The notes under the pieces: model-generated
The model's input: only the letters and a program-made list of their open reading frames with translations
Told to the model about the DNA's origin: nothing
The model's database searches: none
In this document: in pieces, positions 1 to 8,896 of the stretch
How positions within the stretch are numbered: the first letter of the stretch is position 1
How the letters are laid out: the number at the start of each line of letters is the position of its first letter
Position numbers and translations under genes: made by a program
Origin: Polaromonas sp.
GTDB lineage: Bacteria > Pseudomonadota > Gammaproteobacteria > Burkholderiales > Burkholderiaceae_C
Length of the DNA: 48,068 nt
Direction of reading: 5' to 3'
Assembly: GCF_018780625.1 (NCBI RefSeq)
Contig: NZ_JADMJK010000043.1
Span: forward strand, 1-48,068

Positions 1-35
1 CATCGTCGGGCGGACAGGCTCCTTGTTCAAGATGA

Positions 36-377
36 CTTTGCCACCCGCTTACGTTCAGGCGGATTCGTGATGGCAGCAACCCCGGCAACCAAAGTTTGCC
101 GTTTGACATCGTGTTTGCCGATAAGAAGACCAATCTGACGGGACTGCAGCTGGCCGATTTGGTGGCGCGTCCATTAGGGGTGAACTACTTGCGGCCCGCC
201 CAGGCGAACCAGGCGTTTGAGCTATTGAAGCGCAAGTTTTACTGCGATGGTGGGCGAACCCGGGTAGGCATGGGTTATGAAAACGTGGGGTTGATGATTT
301 ACCCACCCCAGAAAGCGAAAAGCCCCGATGAACCCACCGAGGCTATAACGCCGACCAGGAACCCCCAATCCACTTGA
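36..377 (+). pseudogene. DUF3800-domain protein, C-terminal remnant
   Basis: The reading frame ending at 377 resembles the C-terminal end of DUF3800 proteins, which are putative RNase H-fold nucleases often found near defence genes. The recognisable part is the motif FADKKTNLTGLQLADLVARP followed by a KRKFYCDGG segment. The same frame is closed upstream by TGA at 33-35, and no other frame before it continues the family, so the N-terminal half is missing or frameshifted, or lies outside the window. A TTG at 96 could start a short peptide, but I read this as a decayed gene. The family match is by memory of the consensus, and no activity is expected from this fragment. Confidence 0.5.
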
Positions 378-673
378 GCGTTATCTTAACCTAAGCGCGT
401 GCAACAAGTAAAATTTTAGCCTCGTAGTCACTATGTTTTTGATAGCTAATTGATCAAATTCCACGTGGCCTACGTGCTGATTAGATTCTAAACGTTGAGG
501 CCGGCCGAATGATTTTTGGCCAGTTTTTCCCCCTATTCAAGGGGGCGCTCGCGGCGACGCTTAATATGAAACAACTCTTTAACATCACCGGCATACATTC
601 AAGAGTCCTTTCATACCGTGCAACGCACAACGAGCACATAAAACTTGACGCCTGAGAGGGCATCGCGAGCGCC

Positions 674-3127
674 ATGACCGAAGACCAACTCGAACAGGAA
701 ACCCTGGCCTGGCTGCAAGACGTGGGCTACCGCCACGCCTACGGTCCCGAAATGGCGCCCGACGGCCGGGCGTCTGAACGCGACAACTTCCGGCAGGTGC
801 TGCTGACAGGAAGGCTACGCGCGGCGATGGAGCGGCTGAACCCCGGTGTTCCGCCAGCGGCGCGGGACGATGCGCTCAAGCAGGTGCTGGACCTGGGCAT
901 TCCGGCGCTGTTGCCCGCCAACCGGCATTTCCACCGCCTGCTGGTGGCGGGCGTGCCGGTGCAGTACCAGACCCATGACGAAAGGGGCGGCGAGACGCGC
1001 GGCGACTTCGTGCGGCTGGTCGACTGGGCCGAGCCGGCGCGCAACGACTGGCTGGCGGTCAACCAGTTTTCGATTCGCGGCCCCAGGCACACGCGCCGGC
1101 CCGACATCATTTTGTTCATCAACGGCTTGCCGCTGGTGCTGATTGAGTTGAAGAACCCGGCTGAGCTGAATGCTGATGTGTGGAAGGCGTTTGACCAGAT
1201 TCAGACCTACAAAGAGCAGATTCCCGATGTGTTCCAGACCAACGAGGTGCTGGTGATTTCGGACGGCACCGAGGCGCTGCTGGGCTCGCTCTCAAGCGAC
1301 GCCGAGCGCTTCATGGCCTGGCGCACGATTGACGGCCTCACGCTGGACCCGCTGGGCGCGTTCAACGAGTTGCAGACGCTGGTGCGCGGCGTGCTGGCGC
1401 CCGCGTATCTGCTCGACTACCTGCGCTACTTCGTGCTGTTCGAGGACGACGGCACGCTGGTCAAGAAGATCGCCGGCTACCACCAGTTTCATGCGGTGCG
1501 GCTGGCGATTGGCCAGGTGGTCCAGGCGTCGCGCCCCGGCGGCAGCCAGAAAGGCGGCGTGGTCTGGCACACGCAGGGCAGCGGCAAGAGCATCACCATG
1601 ACCTGCTTTGCCGCCCGCGTGATGCGGGAGCCGGCGATGGAAAACCCGACCCTGGTGGTGATTACCGACCGCAACGACCTGGACGGCCAGCTGTTTGGCG
1701 TGTTCAGCCTGGCGCAGGATTTGCTGCGCGAGCAGCCGGTGCAGGCGCGCACGCGGCAGGAATTGCGCACGCTGCTGGCGAAGCGGCCTTCGGGCGGCAT
1801 CGTGTTTGCGACCATCCAGAAGTTCATGCCGGGGGAGGACGAAGACAGCTTTCCGACCCTGTCGGAGCGGCACAATATCGTGGTGATCGCCGACGAGGCG
1901 CACCGCACGCAATATGGCTTTGAGGCCAAGCTGAAAACCCGTAATTCAGCATCAAAAATGGCTTTAGCCCAAGCAGGTCGGGCGCTAATCGCTATGAATG
2001 GCGTAGCAACCGGCGATGGCCTGGCTACGGCCCACCGCGCCGAGTTGGCGCGGCCCGGGTACGCCGTGGAGCGCTACCAGTCCGGCTACGCGCAGCACCT
2101 GCGCGACGCGCTGCCCAATGCCACGTTTGTGGCGTTTACTGGCACGCCGGTCGCCAGCGCCGACCGCGACACGCGCGCCGTGTTTGGCGACTACATCCAT
2201 GTGTATGACATGCAGCAGGCCAAGGAAGACGGCGCCACGGTGGCGATTTATTACGAGTCGCGGCTGGCCCGGCTGAGCCTGAAGGACGCGGACCTGGCGC
2301 AGCTTGATGAAGACGTGGACGAGCTGGCCGAAGACGACGAGGAAAGCCAGCAGGCCCGGCTAAAAAGCCGATGGGCCGCGCTGGAAAAGGTGGTGGGCGC
2401 CGAGCCGCGCGTGGCCAGCGTGGCCGCCGACCTGGTGGCGCACTTTGAGCAGCGCAACACCGCGCAGACCGGCAAGGCCATGGTGGTGACCATGAGCCGC
2501 GACATTTGCGTACACCTGTACAACGAGATCGTGCGGCTGCGGCCCGGCTGGCATGACGCCGACCCGGCGCTGGGCGCCATCAAGATCGTCATGACCGGCA
2601 GCGCCAGCGACAAGGCTTTGTTGCGACCGCACATCTACAGCCCGCAGACCCGGAAGCGGCTGGAAAAGCGCTTCAAGGACCCGGCCGACTCGCTGCGGCT
2701 GGTGATCGTGCGCGACATGTGGCTGACTGGCTTTGACGCGCCCTGCGTGCACACCCTGTATGTGGACAAGCCCATGAAGGGCCACAACCTGATGCAGGCG
2801 ATTGCCCGCGTCAACCGCGTGTTCAGGGACAAGCAGGGCGGCCTGGTGGTCGACTACATCGGCATTGGCAACGAGCTGAAGGCGGCGATGCGTGAATACA
2901 CCGCCAGCAAAGGCCGGGGCCGGCCGACGGTGGATGCGCACGAGGCGTTCAGCGTGCTGCTGGAAAAAATCGACGTGCTGCGCGCCATGCTGCACGGCTT
3001 TGACTACAGCGGATTTTTGACTGGCGGGCACAGGGTGCTGGCCGGCGCGGCCAACCATGTGCTGGGCCTCAAAACCGGCCCACGCGCGACGGCAAGAAGC
3101 GCTTTGCCGACACGGCGCTGGCCATGA
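674..3127 (+). CDS. hsdR: Type I restriction enzyme R subunit, N-terminal part (frameshifted)
   Basis: This encodes the nuclease and DNA-translocase part of a type I restriction endonuclease. It shows the PD-(D/E)xK nuclease site (D144, E158-L-K160), Walker A (GSGKS, K305), the DEAH box at 407-410 and later helicase motifs (FTGTP and ARVNRV). The frame is lost between about 3068 and 3087 and ends at 3127. The expected continuation ([17 protein letters not shown]) is in another frame and runs on to 3906. Between the DEAH box and the [12 protein letters not shown] segment lies an extra stretch, roughly residues 421-471, of which only a short loop is usual; it coincides with a dispersed repeat. 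No hsdM or hsdS is present, so this is an orphan and probably inactive subunit. The 296 bp upstream hold no gene I can support. Confidence 0.85.
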   Translation: MTEDQLEQETLAWLQDVGYRHAYGPEMAPDGRASERDNFRQVLLTGRLRAAMERLNPGVPPAARDDALKQVLDLGIPALLPANRHFHRLLVAGVPVQYQTHDERGGETRGDFVRLVDWAEPARNDWLAVNQFSIRGPRHTRRPDIILFINGLPLVLIELKNPAELNADVWKAFDQIQTYKEQIPDVFQTNEVLVISDGTEALLGSLSSDAERFMAWRTIDGLTLDPLGAFNELQTLVRGVLAPAYLLDYLRYFVLFEDDGTLVKKIAGYHQFHAVRLAIGQVVQASRPGGSQKGGVVWHTQGSGKSITMTCFAARVMREPAMENPTLVVITDRNDLDGQLFGVFSLAQDLLREQPVQARTRQELRTLLAKRPSGGIVFATIQKFMPGEDEDSFPTLSERHNIVVIADEAHRTQYGFEAKLKTRNSASKMALAQAGRALIAMNGVATGDGLATAHRAELARPGYAVERYQSGYAQHLRDALPNATFVAFTGTPVASADRDTRAVFGDYIHVYDMQQAKEDGATVAIYYESRLARLSLKDADLAQLDEDVDELAEDDEESQQARLKSRWAALEKVVGAEPRVASVAADLVAHFEQRNTAQTGKAMVVTMSRDICVHLYNEIVRLRPGWHDADPALGAIKIVMTGSASDKALLRPHIYSPQTRKRLEKRFKDPADSLRLVIVRDMWLTGFDAPCVHTLYVDKPMKGHNLMQAIARVNRVFRDKQGGLVVDYIGIGNELKAAMREYTASKGRGRPTVDAHEAFSVLLEKIDVLRAMLHGFDYSGFLTGGHRVLAGAANHVLGLKTGPRATARSALPTRRWP
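1946..1996. repeat. Probable dispersed short repeat inside hsdR
   Basis: This stretch contains ATCAAAAATGGC, then a TAGCCC / GGGCGCTA inverted pair, then a CGCTATGAA end. It resembles the short interspersed repeats with AGCGCT, AGCTAT and CAAAAATGGC words that are common between genes in Comamonadaceae. Here it lies in frame inside the HsdR motor domain and explains part of an unusual insertion. The resemblance is from memory of the repeat family and from weaker copies elsewhere in the window, so the call is tentative. Confidence 0.35.
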
Positions 3128-3906
3128 GCAAAGCCTTCACCCTGTGCTGCACGCTGGACGAGGCAAAGGCGGTGCGCGAGGAAGTGGCTTTTTTGCAGGG
3201 CGTGAAAGTCATCCTGACGAAGAAGGATTTCAGCGGCCAAAAGCGTACCGATGAAACGCGCGAGCTGGCGATTCGCCAGATCATCAGCCAGGCCGTGGTG
3301 TCTGAGCGGGTGGTCGATATTTTTGACGCGGTGGGGCTGGACAAGCCCAACATCGGCCTGCTGGACGACGAATTTCTGGCCCAGGTGCAAAAGTTGCCCG
3401 AGAAAAATCTGGCGGTGGAGTTGCTGGAGCGGCTGCTTGAAGGCGAGATCAAAAGCCGCTTTGCCAGCAATGTGGTGCAGGACCGAAAGTTCTCCGAGAT
3501 GCTGGCCAGCGTGATCGCCCGCTACCAGAACCGCTCGATTGAAACCGCGCAGGTGATGGAAGAACTGGTGGACATGGCCAAAAAGTTCCGCGAAGCGGCT
3601 GCGCGCGGGGAAACGCTGGGCCTGTCGGAGGACGAGGTGCGCTTTTACGACGCGCTGGCCAACAACGAATCGGCCGTGCGTGAACTGACCGATGAAACCC
3701 TGAAGAAAATCGCCCACGAACTGACGCAAAGCCTGCGGCAGAACCTGGGCGTGGACTGGTCGGAACGGGAAAGCGTGCGCGCCCGGCTGCGGCTGATGGT
3801 GAAGCGCATCTTGCGCAAATACAAGTACCCGCCGGACTTGCAGGATGCGGCGGTGGAACTGGTGCTGGCGCAGGCACAGGCGCTGGGCGAAAGCTGGGAG
3901 GCTTAG
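3124..3906 (+). CDS. hsdR: Type I restriction enzyme R subunit, C-terminal part (separated by frameshift)
   Basis: This 260-residue frame is the helical C-terminal domain of HsdR, which docks the subunit to the methyltransferase. Recognisable stretches are [39 protein letters not shown] and the end segment [19 protein letters not shown]. The family sequence extends upstream in this frame to about 3087 (DGKKRFAD), showing that it belongs to the preceding gene. The ATG at 3124 overlaps the TGA of the upstream part (ATGA), so reinitiation could in principle yield a two-piece HsdR. More likely the gene is simply dead. It is followed by half of an inverted-repeat element. Confidence 0.8.
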   Translation: MSKAFTLCCTLDEAKAVREEVAFLQGVKVILTKKDFSGQKRTDETRELAIRQIISQAVVSERVVDIFDAVGLDKPNIGLLDDEFLAQVQKLPEKNLAVELLERLLEGEIKSRFASNVVQDRKFSEMLASVIARYQNRSIETAQVMEELVDMAKKFREAAARGETLGLSEDEVRFYDALANNESAVRELTDETLKKIAHELTQSLRQNLGVDWSERESVRARLRLMVKRILRKYKYPPDLQDAAVELVLAQAQALGESWEA

Positions 3907-3916
3907 GCGCGCGGCC

Positions 3917-3937
3917 GCCCGGCTTCGCGGGAATGAC
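3917..3937. repeat. Half copy of a REP-like inverted repeat
   Basis: The segment CGGCTTCGCGGGAATGAC just downstream of hsdR matches one arm of the larger inverted repeat at 6933-7014 (CTTCGCGGGAATGAC shared). It can form a small hairpin through CCCG and CGGG. It probably belongs to the widespread REP-like family with the core GTCATTCCCGCGAAGG. Confidence 0.5.
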
Positions 3938-3975
3938 AGGCAGGGATGGATGGTTTTTCCGGCTCTTTTCAGGCT

Positions 3976-4989
3976 TCAGGCACTTTCACGCTCGATGATC
4001 TGAAAGCCCAGGTCAATCACCTCGGGGTGGGGCACTTCTGCCGTGGCGGCGCCGTTCAAGCGCTGCAGCAGCACTTGCGCGGCCCGGCAGCCGAGTTCCC
4101 GCGACTGCACCCGCACGGTGGTGAGCGCCGGCACGCAGGCGGCGGCAATCGCCAGGTCTGAAAAGCCGACCACCGCCATGTCCTGCGGCACGCGCAGGCC
4201 ACGGCGGTGGCATTCGAACAAGGCGCCCACGCCCAGCGTGTCGTTGCTGCAAAACACGGCCTGCAGCTGCGGGTTCAGCGCCAGCAATTCGGCCAGGCTC
4301 CGGGCGCCGTCTTCAATGGTGGAGGGCGGTGTAATCGGGGTCGCGGCTGTCACGCCCAGGCCCTCGGCCGTCAGGCGCTGGCGCAGCCCCTGCATGCGTT
4401 TGTCGGAGCGCACCTCTTCGGCACCAATGAACCCGATCTGCCGATGGCCGCACTGCAGCAGGTAGCCGGCTACCGCCTCGCCAATCAAGATATTTGAAAA
4501 ACCCACCACCGTGTCGATCGGGTCGTCGGTCAGGTCCCAGATTTCGACCACCGGCAGGCGCAGGCGGCGCAGCCGTTCGCGCACTGAAGGCGCATGCACC
4601 ACGCCGGTCAGCACCAGCCCGTCCACCTTGCGGCCCAGGAAGGCATCGACCAGGCCGGCTTCCTGGTCAACGTGATAGCCCGATTGCCCCAGCATCAGCT
4701 GGTAGCCGGCCGCACCCAGCGTTTCGGCCAGGCCGTCCATGGCGTCGGCAAACCAGGAATTGCACAGCGTGGGCACGATGGCGCCGATGATCCGGGAGCG
4801 CTTAGACGCCAGGCTGCCGGCCGTGAGGTTGGGCACGTAGCCCAGGCGCTCGATGGCGGCGCGCACGGCAGCGCGCGTGGCGGGCGACACCTTGTCGGGG
4901 TGGCTGAGCGCGCGCGAGACGGTGACGCGCGCCACGCCGGCTTCGCGTGCCACGTCTTCCATGCGGCTGATGTTCAGGGGAGGATTCAA
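3976..4989 (-). CDS. LacI-family transcriptional regulator
   Basis: A 337-residue repressor of the LacI/GalR family. The N-terminal helix-turn-helix starts at MEDVAREAGVARVTVSRALS (residues about 10-30), followed by the hinge region (LGYVPNLTAGSLASKRS). A periplasmic-binding-protein-like effector domain fills the remainder, with typical IGAIVPTL, CGHRQIGFIG and VFCSNDTLGVGAL segments. It resembles gluconate-type (GntR-like) LacI members. It lies 129 bp downstream of, and on the same strand as, the Bug binding protein, RraA-like protein and dehydratase. Control of those sugar-acid genes is therefore the natural guess, with an acid sugar or its keto-deoxy product as effector. The effector cannot be read from sequence. 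Confidence 0.88.
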   Translation of the reverse strand: MNPPLNISRMEDVAREAGVARVTVSRALSHPDKVSPATRAAVRAAIERLGYVPNLTAGSLASKRSRIIGAIVPTLCNSWFADAMDGLAETLGAAGYQLMLGQSGYHVDQEAGLVDAFLGRKVDGLVLTGVVHAPSVRERLRRLRLPVVEIWDLTDDPIDTVVGFSNILIGEAVAGYLLQCGHRQIGFIGAEEVRSDKRMQGLRQRLTAEGLGVTAATPITPPSTIEDGARSLAELLALNPQLQAVFCSNDTLGVGALFECHRRGLRVPQDMAVVGFSDLAIAAACVPALTTVRVQSRELGCRAAQVLLQRLNGAATAEVPHPEVIDLGFQIIERESA

Positions 4990-5118
4990 GATGCCTTGAT
5001 CCTACCGCCCAAAGGCCTTCTGCAGGAGCACCGCCGGGACTTTCAGTGCAGGACACCATGCCAGGCCCGTGGCGTTTAACCGTGCGCCCGGCGACGAAAT
5101 TGTCCCTGGACTGCTGCT

Positions 5119-6102
5119 TTATTGGGACTTGATGCCGGCAGTCTTGATCACCTGGGTCCAGCGGGCTTCCTCGCTCTTGACAAAGGCGGCGTAGGGCTTG
5201 GCGCCTTGCTGCGGCACGACAAACCCTTGGGACTCCAGGCGCTGCCTGACGGACGGTGAGTTCATGGCCTGCACCATGGCGGCTTCGAGCTTGTCGATGA
5301 TGGCCTGCGGCGTGCCCGTGGGCGCTGACAGGCCGGACCATGACAGCGCTTCAAAACCCTTGTAGCCCGACTCAGCGATGGTCGGCACGTCGGGATAAAG
5401 CGGATTGCGCTGGGCGCTGCTGACCGCCAGTGGGCGCAGTTTGCCGGCCTTGACGTGCTGCAGCGCCACATCCTGGTTGATGAACATCAGCTTGATCGTG
5501 CCGCCCAAAATGTCGGTCATCATCGGGCCGCCGCCACGGTAGGGAATGCCCAGCATGAAGATGCCGGCGGTCTGCTTGAACTGCTCCATCGCCATGTGGC
5601 CAGAAGCGGCCGGGGTGTAGCCGTAGTCCAGCTTGCCGGGGTTGGCCTTGGCGTGGTCGACCAGGTCCTTGAGCGTCTTGAATGGCGTGCTCGGGTGCAC
5701 TACCAGTACGTTGGGGCCGGAGTGGACCTGCGAGATGTGGATGAAGTCGGTATTGGAGTTGTACTTGGGCAAAGGCTCCAGACCGTGGGCCACGGCGCTC
5801 TGGCCCACGCCGGTCTGAATCAATGTGTAGCCATCGGGCGCGGCCTTGGCGCCCCGCTCGGTGCCGATCACGCCGCCGGCGCCGCCGACGTTCTCGACGA
5901 TGAAGGGCTGCTTGAGGATCTTGCCCAGTTCCTCGGCCAGGAGTCGGCCCATCACGTCGCTGGTGCCGCCGGCCGGAAACGGCACGATGATCTTGACCGG
6001 CTTGCTCGGGTAGTCGGACTGGGCCAGGGCTGAACCGCTGGTAGCTATGAAACCAATGGCTGCACAGGTAATGGTAGCGAGGGCTAAGCGTCTATTTGAC
6101 AT
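5119..6102 (-). CDS. Bug-family tripartite tricarboxylate transporter substrate-binding protein
   Basis: A 327-residue periplasmic binding protein of the TctC/Bug family. A signal peptide ends near ALAQ. The mature protein starts YPSKPVKIIVPFPAGGTSD, a hallmark of the family, and later has the VENVGGAGG and APDGYT segments. Such proteins capture carboxylates and pass them to TctA/TctB membrane subunits, but no tctA or tctB is present in the window. It may use a transporter encoded elsewhere or act as a periplasmic sensor. It lies 67 bp downstream of the RraA-like gene in the same direction, suggesting that the ligand is the sugar acid degraded by the neighbouring enzymes. Confidence 0.9.
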   Translation of the reverse strand: MSNRRLALATITCAAIGFIATSGSALAQSDYPSKPVKIIVPFPAGGTSDVMGRLLAEELGKILKQPFIVENVGGAGGVIGTERGAKAAPDGYTLIQTGVGQSAVAHGLEPLPKYNSNTDFIHISQVHSGPNVLVVHPSTPFKTLKDLVDHAKANPGKLDYGYTPAASGHMAMEQFKQTAGIFMLGIPYRGGGPMMTDILGGTIKLMFINQDVALQHVKAGKLRPLAVSSAQRNPLYPDVPTIAESGYKGFEALSWSGLSAPTGTPQAIIDKLEAAMVQAMNSPSVRQRLESQGFVVPQQGAKPYAAFVKSEEARWTQVIKTAGIKSQ

Positions 6103-6169
6103 GAATTTGTCTCCTGTTGATGTGTGGTTGAACGTGGTTGAGCGGGGTGAAACTCGGGGGTAGGGTGCT

Positions 6170-6886
6170 TCAGCGTCCTTTGGCTTGGCGCCAAGCGGCG
6201 AAATCGTCCTTGGATTGCTGCTGGGTAGGCGGATACAGCCCGATGATGGGTCGGCCCTTGAGCACTTCCTCGGTCACGAAGTCTTCGAACGCGGTCATTT
6301 CCACCGCCTCGTCGGCAATCTCGTCGGCGAGGTGTGCCGGAATCACGAACACGCCCTCCTTGTCGCCCACGATCACATCGCCCGGGAACACCGCCACATC
6401 GCCGCAGCCAATCGGCACGTTGATGTCCAGCGCCTGGTGCAGCGTCAGGTTGGTCGGGGCCGAAGGGCGCTGGTGGTAGGTGGGGAAGGGCATGGCGGCC
6501 AGATCGGGCGAATCGCGAAAACCGCCGTCGGTGACGATGCCGGCGGCGCCGCGCACCATCAGGCGCGAAATCAGGATGGAGCCGGCCGAGGCGGCGCGCG
6601 CATCCTTGCGGCTGTCGATTACCATGACGGCGCCTTCGGGGCACTGCTCGACGGCGACGCGCTGGGGATGCCTGGGGTCCTGGAACACGCTGATCGGGTT
6701 CAGGTCTTCACGCGCCGGAATGTAGCGCAGCGTGAAGGCCTCGCCGACCATGGTCGGCAGGCTGGGGTTGACCGGGTGCACATCCTGGATGAACTGGTTG
6801 CGCAGGCCGCGCTTGAAGAGGGCCGTGCACAGCGTGGCGGTGCTGACGGTCTTGAGCTTGTCGCGGGTGGAGGGGCTAAGAGGCAT
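6170..6886 (-). CDS. RraA-like protein, probable aldolase or dehydratase of sugar-acid catabolism
   Basis: A 238-residue member of the RraA / HMG-CHA aldolase superfamily. The metal and catalytic motif appears as TDGGFRDSPDL, with the Arg-Asp pair typical of class II pyruvate aldolases of this fold. The segment FTLRYIPAREDL is shared with the second paralogue at 11864-12667. Although such proteins are often labelled ribonuclease regulators, the position between a Bug protein and an IlvD/Edd dehydratase points to metabolism. It may cleave or dehydrate a 2-keto-3-deoxy sugar acid (inference). The length is greater than E. coli RraA (about 160 residues), fitting the metabolic subgroup. Confidence 0.8.
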   Translation of the reverse strand: MPLSPSTRDKLKTVSTATLCTALFKRGLRNQFIQDVHPVNPSLPTMVGEAFTLRYIPAREDLNPISVFQDPRHPQRVAVEQCPEGAVMVIDSRKDARAASAGSILISRLMVRGAAGIVTDGGFRDSPDLAAMPFPTYHQRPSAPTNLTLHQALDINVPIGCGDVAVFPGDVIVGDKEGVFVIPAHLADEIADEAVEMTAFEDFVTEEVLKGRPIIGLYPPTQQQSKDDFAAWRQAKGR

Positions 6887-6932
6887 GAAGGTCTTTCGTT
6901 TGTTGGGATGAGGTCAAAAATAACTTTCCTGT

Positions 6933-7014
6933 GTCATACCCGCGAAGGCGGGTATCCAGACTCGGTTGAATGTTTCAGCCCGTGTCGCTGGATTCCCGCC
7001 TTCGCGGGAATGAC
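6933..7014. repeat. REP-like long inverted repeat
   Basis: The left arm (6933-6960) reads GTCATACCCGCGAAGGCGGG followed by TATCCAG. The right arm (6988-7014) is its near-perfect reverse complement, beginning CTGGATTCCCGCC and ending CGGGAATGAC. Each arm also contains its own CCCGC/GCGGG mini-stem. The two arms are separated by about 27 bp between the dehydratase and RraA-like genes. This is a common intergenic element in proteobacteria; it could fold in mRNA and alter expression of the downstream gene. Confidence 0.75.
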
Positions 7015-7042
7015 GAACGGGAAGTGCTTGCTTTGCACATCC

Positions 7043-8782
7043 TCAGTAAATGTCCGGCTCGCCGATGGGCGCGCCGAACGAGGTTTCAAGAAAATCAAAG
7101 TCGCAGCCGGTGTCGGCCTGCTGGATGTGGCGCGCGCTCATCCAGCCGTAGCCGCGCTCGAAGCGCTTGGGCGGCGCTGTCCAGGCGGCGCGGCGCAGCG
7201 CCAGTTCGTCGTCGCTGACTTCCAGGTGGATGCGCCGCGCCGGCACATCGACGGTGATCAGGTCGCCGGTCCTGACCAGCGCCAGCGGGCCGCCGATGTA
7301 GGCTTCGGGCGCGACGTGCAGGATGCAGGCGCCGTAGCTGGTGCCGCTCATGCGGGCGTCCGAGATGCGCAGCATGTCCTTGACGCCCTGCTTGACCAGC
7401 TTGAGCGGAATCGGCAACATGCCCCATTCGGGCATGCCGGGGCCGCCCTGGGGGCCGGCGTTGCGCAAGATCAGGATGTGGTCGGCGGTCACGTCGAGGT
7501 TCTCGTCATCCACGGCGGCCTTCATCGACGGGTAGTCGTCGAACACCAGCGCCGGGCCGGTGTGCTGGAAGAACTGCGGCGCGCAGGCGCTGGGCTTGAT
7601 GACGCAGCCATCGGGCGCCAGGTTGCCGCGCAGCACGGCCAGCGCGCCTTCGGCATAAATCGGGTTGCTCAGGGGGCGGATCACGTCGTGGTTGTAGACC
7701 TCGGCGCCGACCAGGTTGTCGCCCAGGGGCTTGCCGGTCACGGTCAGCGCATCGAGCTTGAGGTGGTCTTTCAGCACGCTCATCATGCCGAGCATGCCGC
7801 CGGCGTAATAAAAATCTTCCATCAGGTAGGTGTCGCCGCTGGGCCTGATATTGGCAATCACCGGCACCTTGCGGCTGGCGGCGTCGAAGTCGTCCAGGCC
7901 CACGGCGCAGTGTTCGCCGGCGCGGCGCGACATGGCCACCAGGTGAATGATGGCGTTGGTCGAGCAGCCCATGGCCATGGCCACGGTGATGGCGTTCTCG
8001 AACGAGGCGCGCGAGAGCATCTTGGCGGGCGTCAGGTCTTCCCAGACCATGCCGACGATGCGGCGGCCGCATTCGGTGGCCATGCGGATGTGGTTGGAAT
8101 CAACGGCGGGAATGGACGAGGCACCGGGCAGCGTCAAACCAATCGCTTCGGCAATGCCGGTCATGGTGCTGGCCGTGCCCATGGTCATGCAGTGGCCGTG
8201 GCTGCGCGCAATGCCGCCTTCAACTTCCAGCCATTGCGTCGCGTTGATCTTGCCGGCGCGGCGCTCGTCCCAGTACTTCCAGGTGTCCGAGCCCGAGCCC
8301 AGCACCTTGCCCTTGACGTTGCCGCGCAGCATCGGGCCGGCGGGCATGTAGATAAAGGGCACGCCGGCGCTCAAGGCGCCCAGCACCAGGCCGGGCGTGG
8401 TCTTGTCGCAACCGCCCATCAGCACCGCGCCGTCAATCGGGTGGCTGCGCAGCAATTCCTCGACATCCATCGCCAGCATGTTGCGGTAGAGCATGGTGGT
8501 CGGCTTGACGAGTGACTCGGACAGCGACAGCGCCGGCAGTTCCAGCGGAAAACCGCCGGCCTGCAAGACGCCGCGCTTGACATCTTCGACGCGCTGCTTG
8601 AAGTGGCCGTGGCAGGTGCCGATGTCGCTCCAGGTGTTGAGGATGGCGATGACCGGCTTGCCTTCCCAGTCTTGCGGGCCGTAGCCCAGCTGCATCACGC
8701 GCGAGCGGTGGCCGAAGGAGCGGACATCGTCGGGAGCGAACCAGCGCGCGCTGCGCAGTTCTTCGTAGGTTTTCTTCGTCAT
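7043..8782 (-). CDS. IlvD/Edd-family dehydratase, L-arabinonate dehydratase-like
   Basis: A 579-residue Fe-S dehydratase of the IlvD/Edd family, the same length as rhizobial L-arabinonate dehydratase. Family motifs are GGCDKTTPG (cluster Cys), HCMTMGTASTM, GCSTNAIIHL, GNLAPDGCVIKPSA and SDARMSGT. The ending with HIQQADTGCDFDFL matches the sugar-acid dehydratase subgroup rather than the biosynthetic dihydroxyacid dehydratase. It would remove water from a sugar acid to give a 2-keto-3-deoxy acid. It is the first gene of a leftward set with the RraA-like protein, Bug protein and LacI regulator, divergent from a GntR regulator. The exact substrate (arabinonate, xylonate, fuconate or other) is not determinable here. 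Confidence 0.88.
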   Translation of the reverse strand: MTKKTYEELRSARWFAPDDVRSFGHRSRVMQLGYGPQDWEGKPVIAILNTWSDIGTCHGHFKQRVEDVKRGVLQAGGFPLELPALSLSESLVKPTTMLYRNMLAMDVEELLRSHPIDGAVLMGGCDKTTPGLVLGALSAGVPFIYMPAGPMLRGNVKGKVLGSGSDTWKYWDERRAGKINATQWLEVEGGIARSHGHCMTMGTASTMTGIAEAIGLTLPGASSIPAVDSNHIRMATECGRRIVGMVWEDLTPAKMLSRASFENAITVAMAMGCSTNAIIHLVAMSRRAGEHCAVGLDDFDAASRKVPVIANIRPSGDTYLMEDFYYAGGMLGMMSVLKDHLKLDALTVTGKPLGDNLVGAEVYNHDVIRPLSNPIYAEGALAVLRGNLAPDGCVIKPSACAPQFFQHTGPALVFDDYPSMKAAVDDENLDVTADHILILRNAGPQGGPGMPEWGMLPIPLKLVKQGVKDMLRISDARMSGTSYGACILHVAPEAYIGGPLALVRTGDLITVDVPARRIHLEVSDDELALRRAAWTAPPKRFERGYGWMSARHIQQADTGCDFDFLETSFGAPIGEPDIY

Positions 8783-8827
8783 GAGCTTGTCATCCGGTTC
8801 AGGTTCAAATTCTGGAAGAAATTAAAG

Positions 8828-8843
8828 CACTAATATATTAGTG
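8828..8843. promoter_or_regulatory. Perfect 16-bp palindrome, candidate operator
   Basis: The sequence CACTAATATATTAGTG is a perfect 16-bp palindrome in the 114-bp gap between the divergent dehydratase and GntR/FCD regulator genes. Its size, symmetry and place fit an operator for the adjacent GntR-family regulator, and it would overlap both promoters. Binding is inferred. Confidence 0.6.
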
Positions 8844-8896
8844 TGTCAATGCTATGATTTACCCTGATCCACCTTCCATCCACACCTGAAGACCGC

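Noticed and set aside
481-675. Minus-strand 64-codon frame upstream of hsdR
   Set aside because: No ribosome-binding site, no recognisable domain, and it overlaps the hsdR promoter region.
6185-8515. Long plus-strand open frame of 776 codons
   Set aside because: It lies antisense to the RraA-like and dehydratase genes, has the low-complexity His/Gly/Ala composition of a GC-rich shadow frame, and matches no family.
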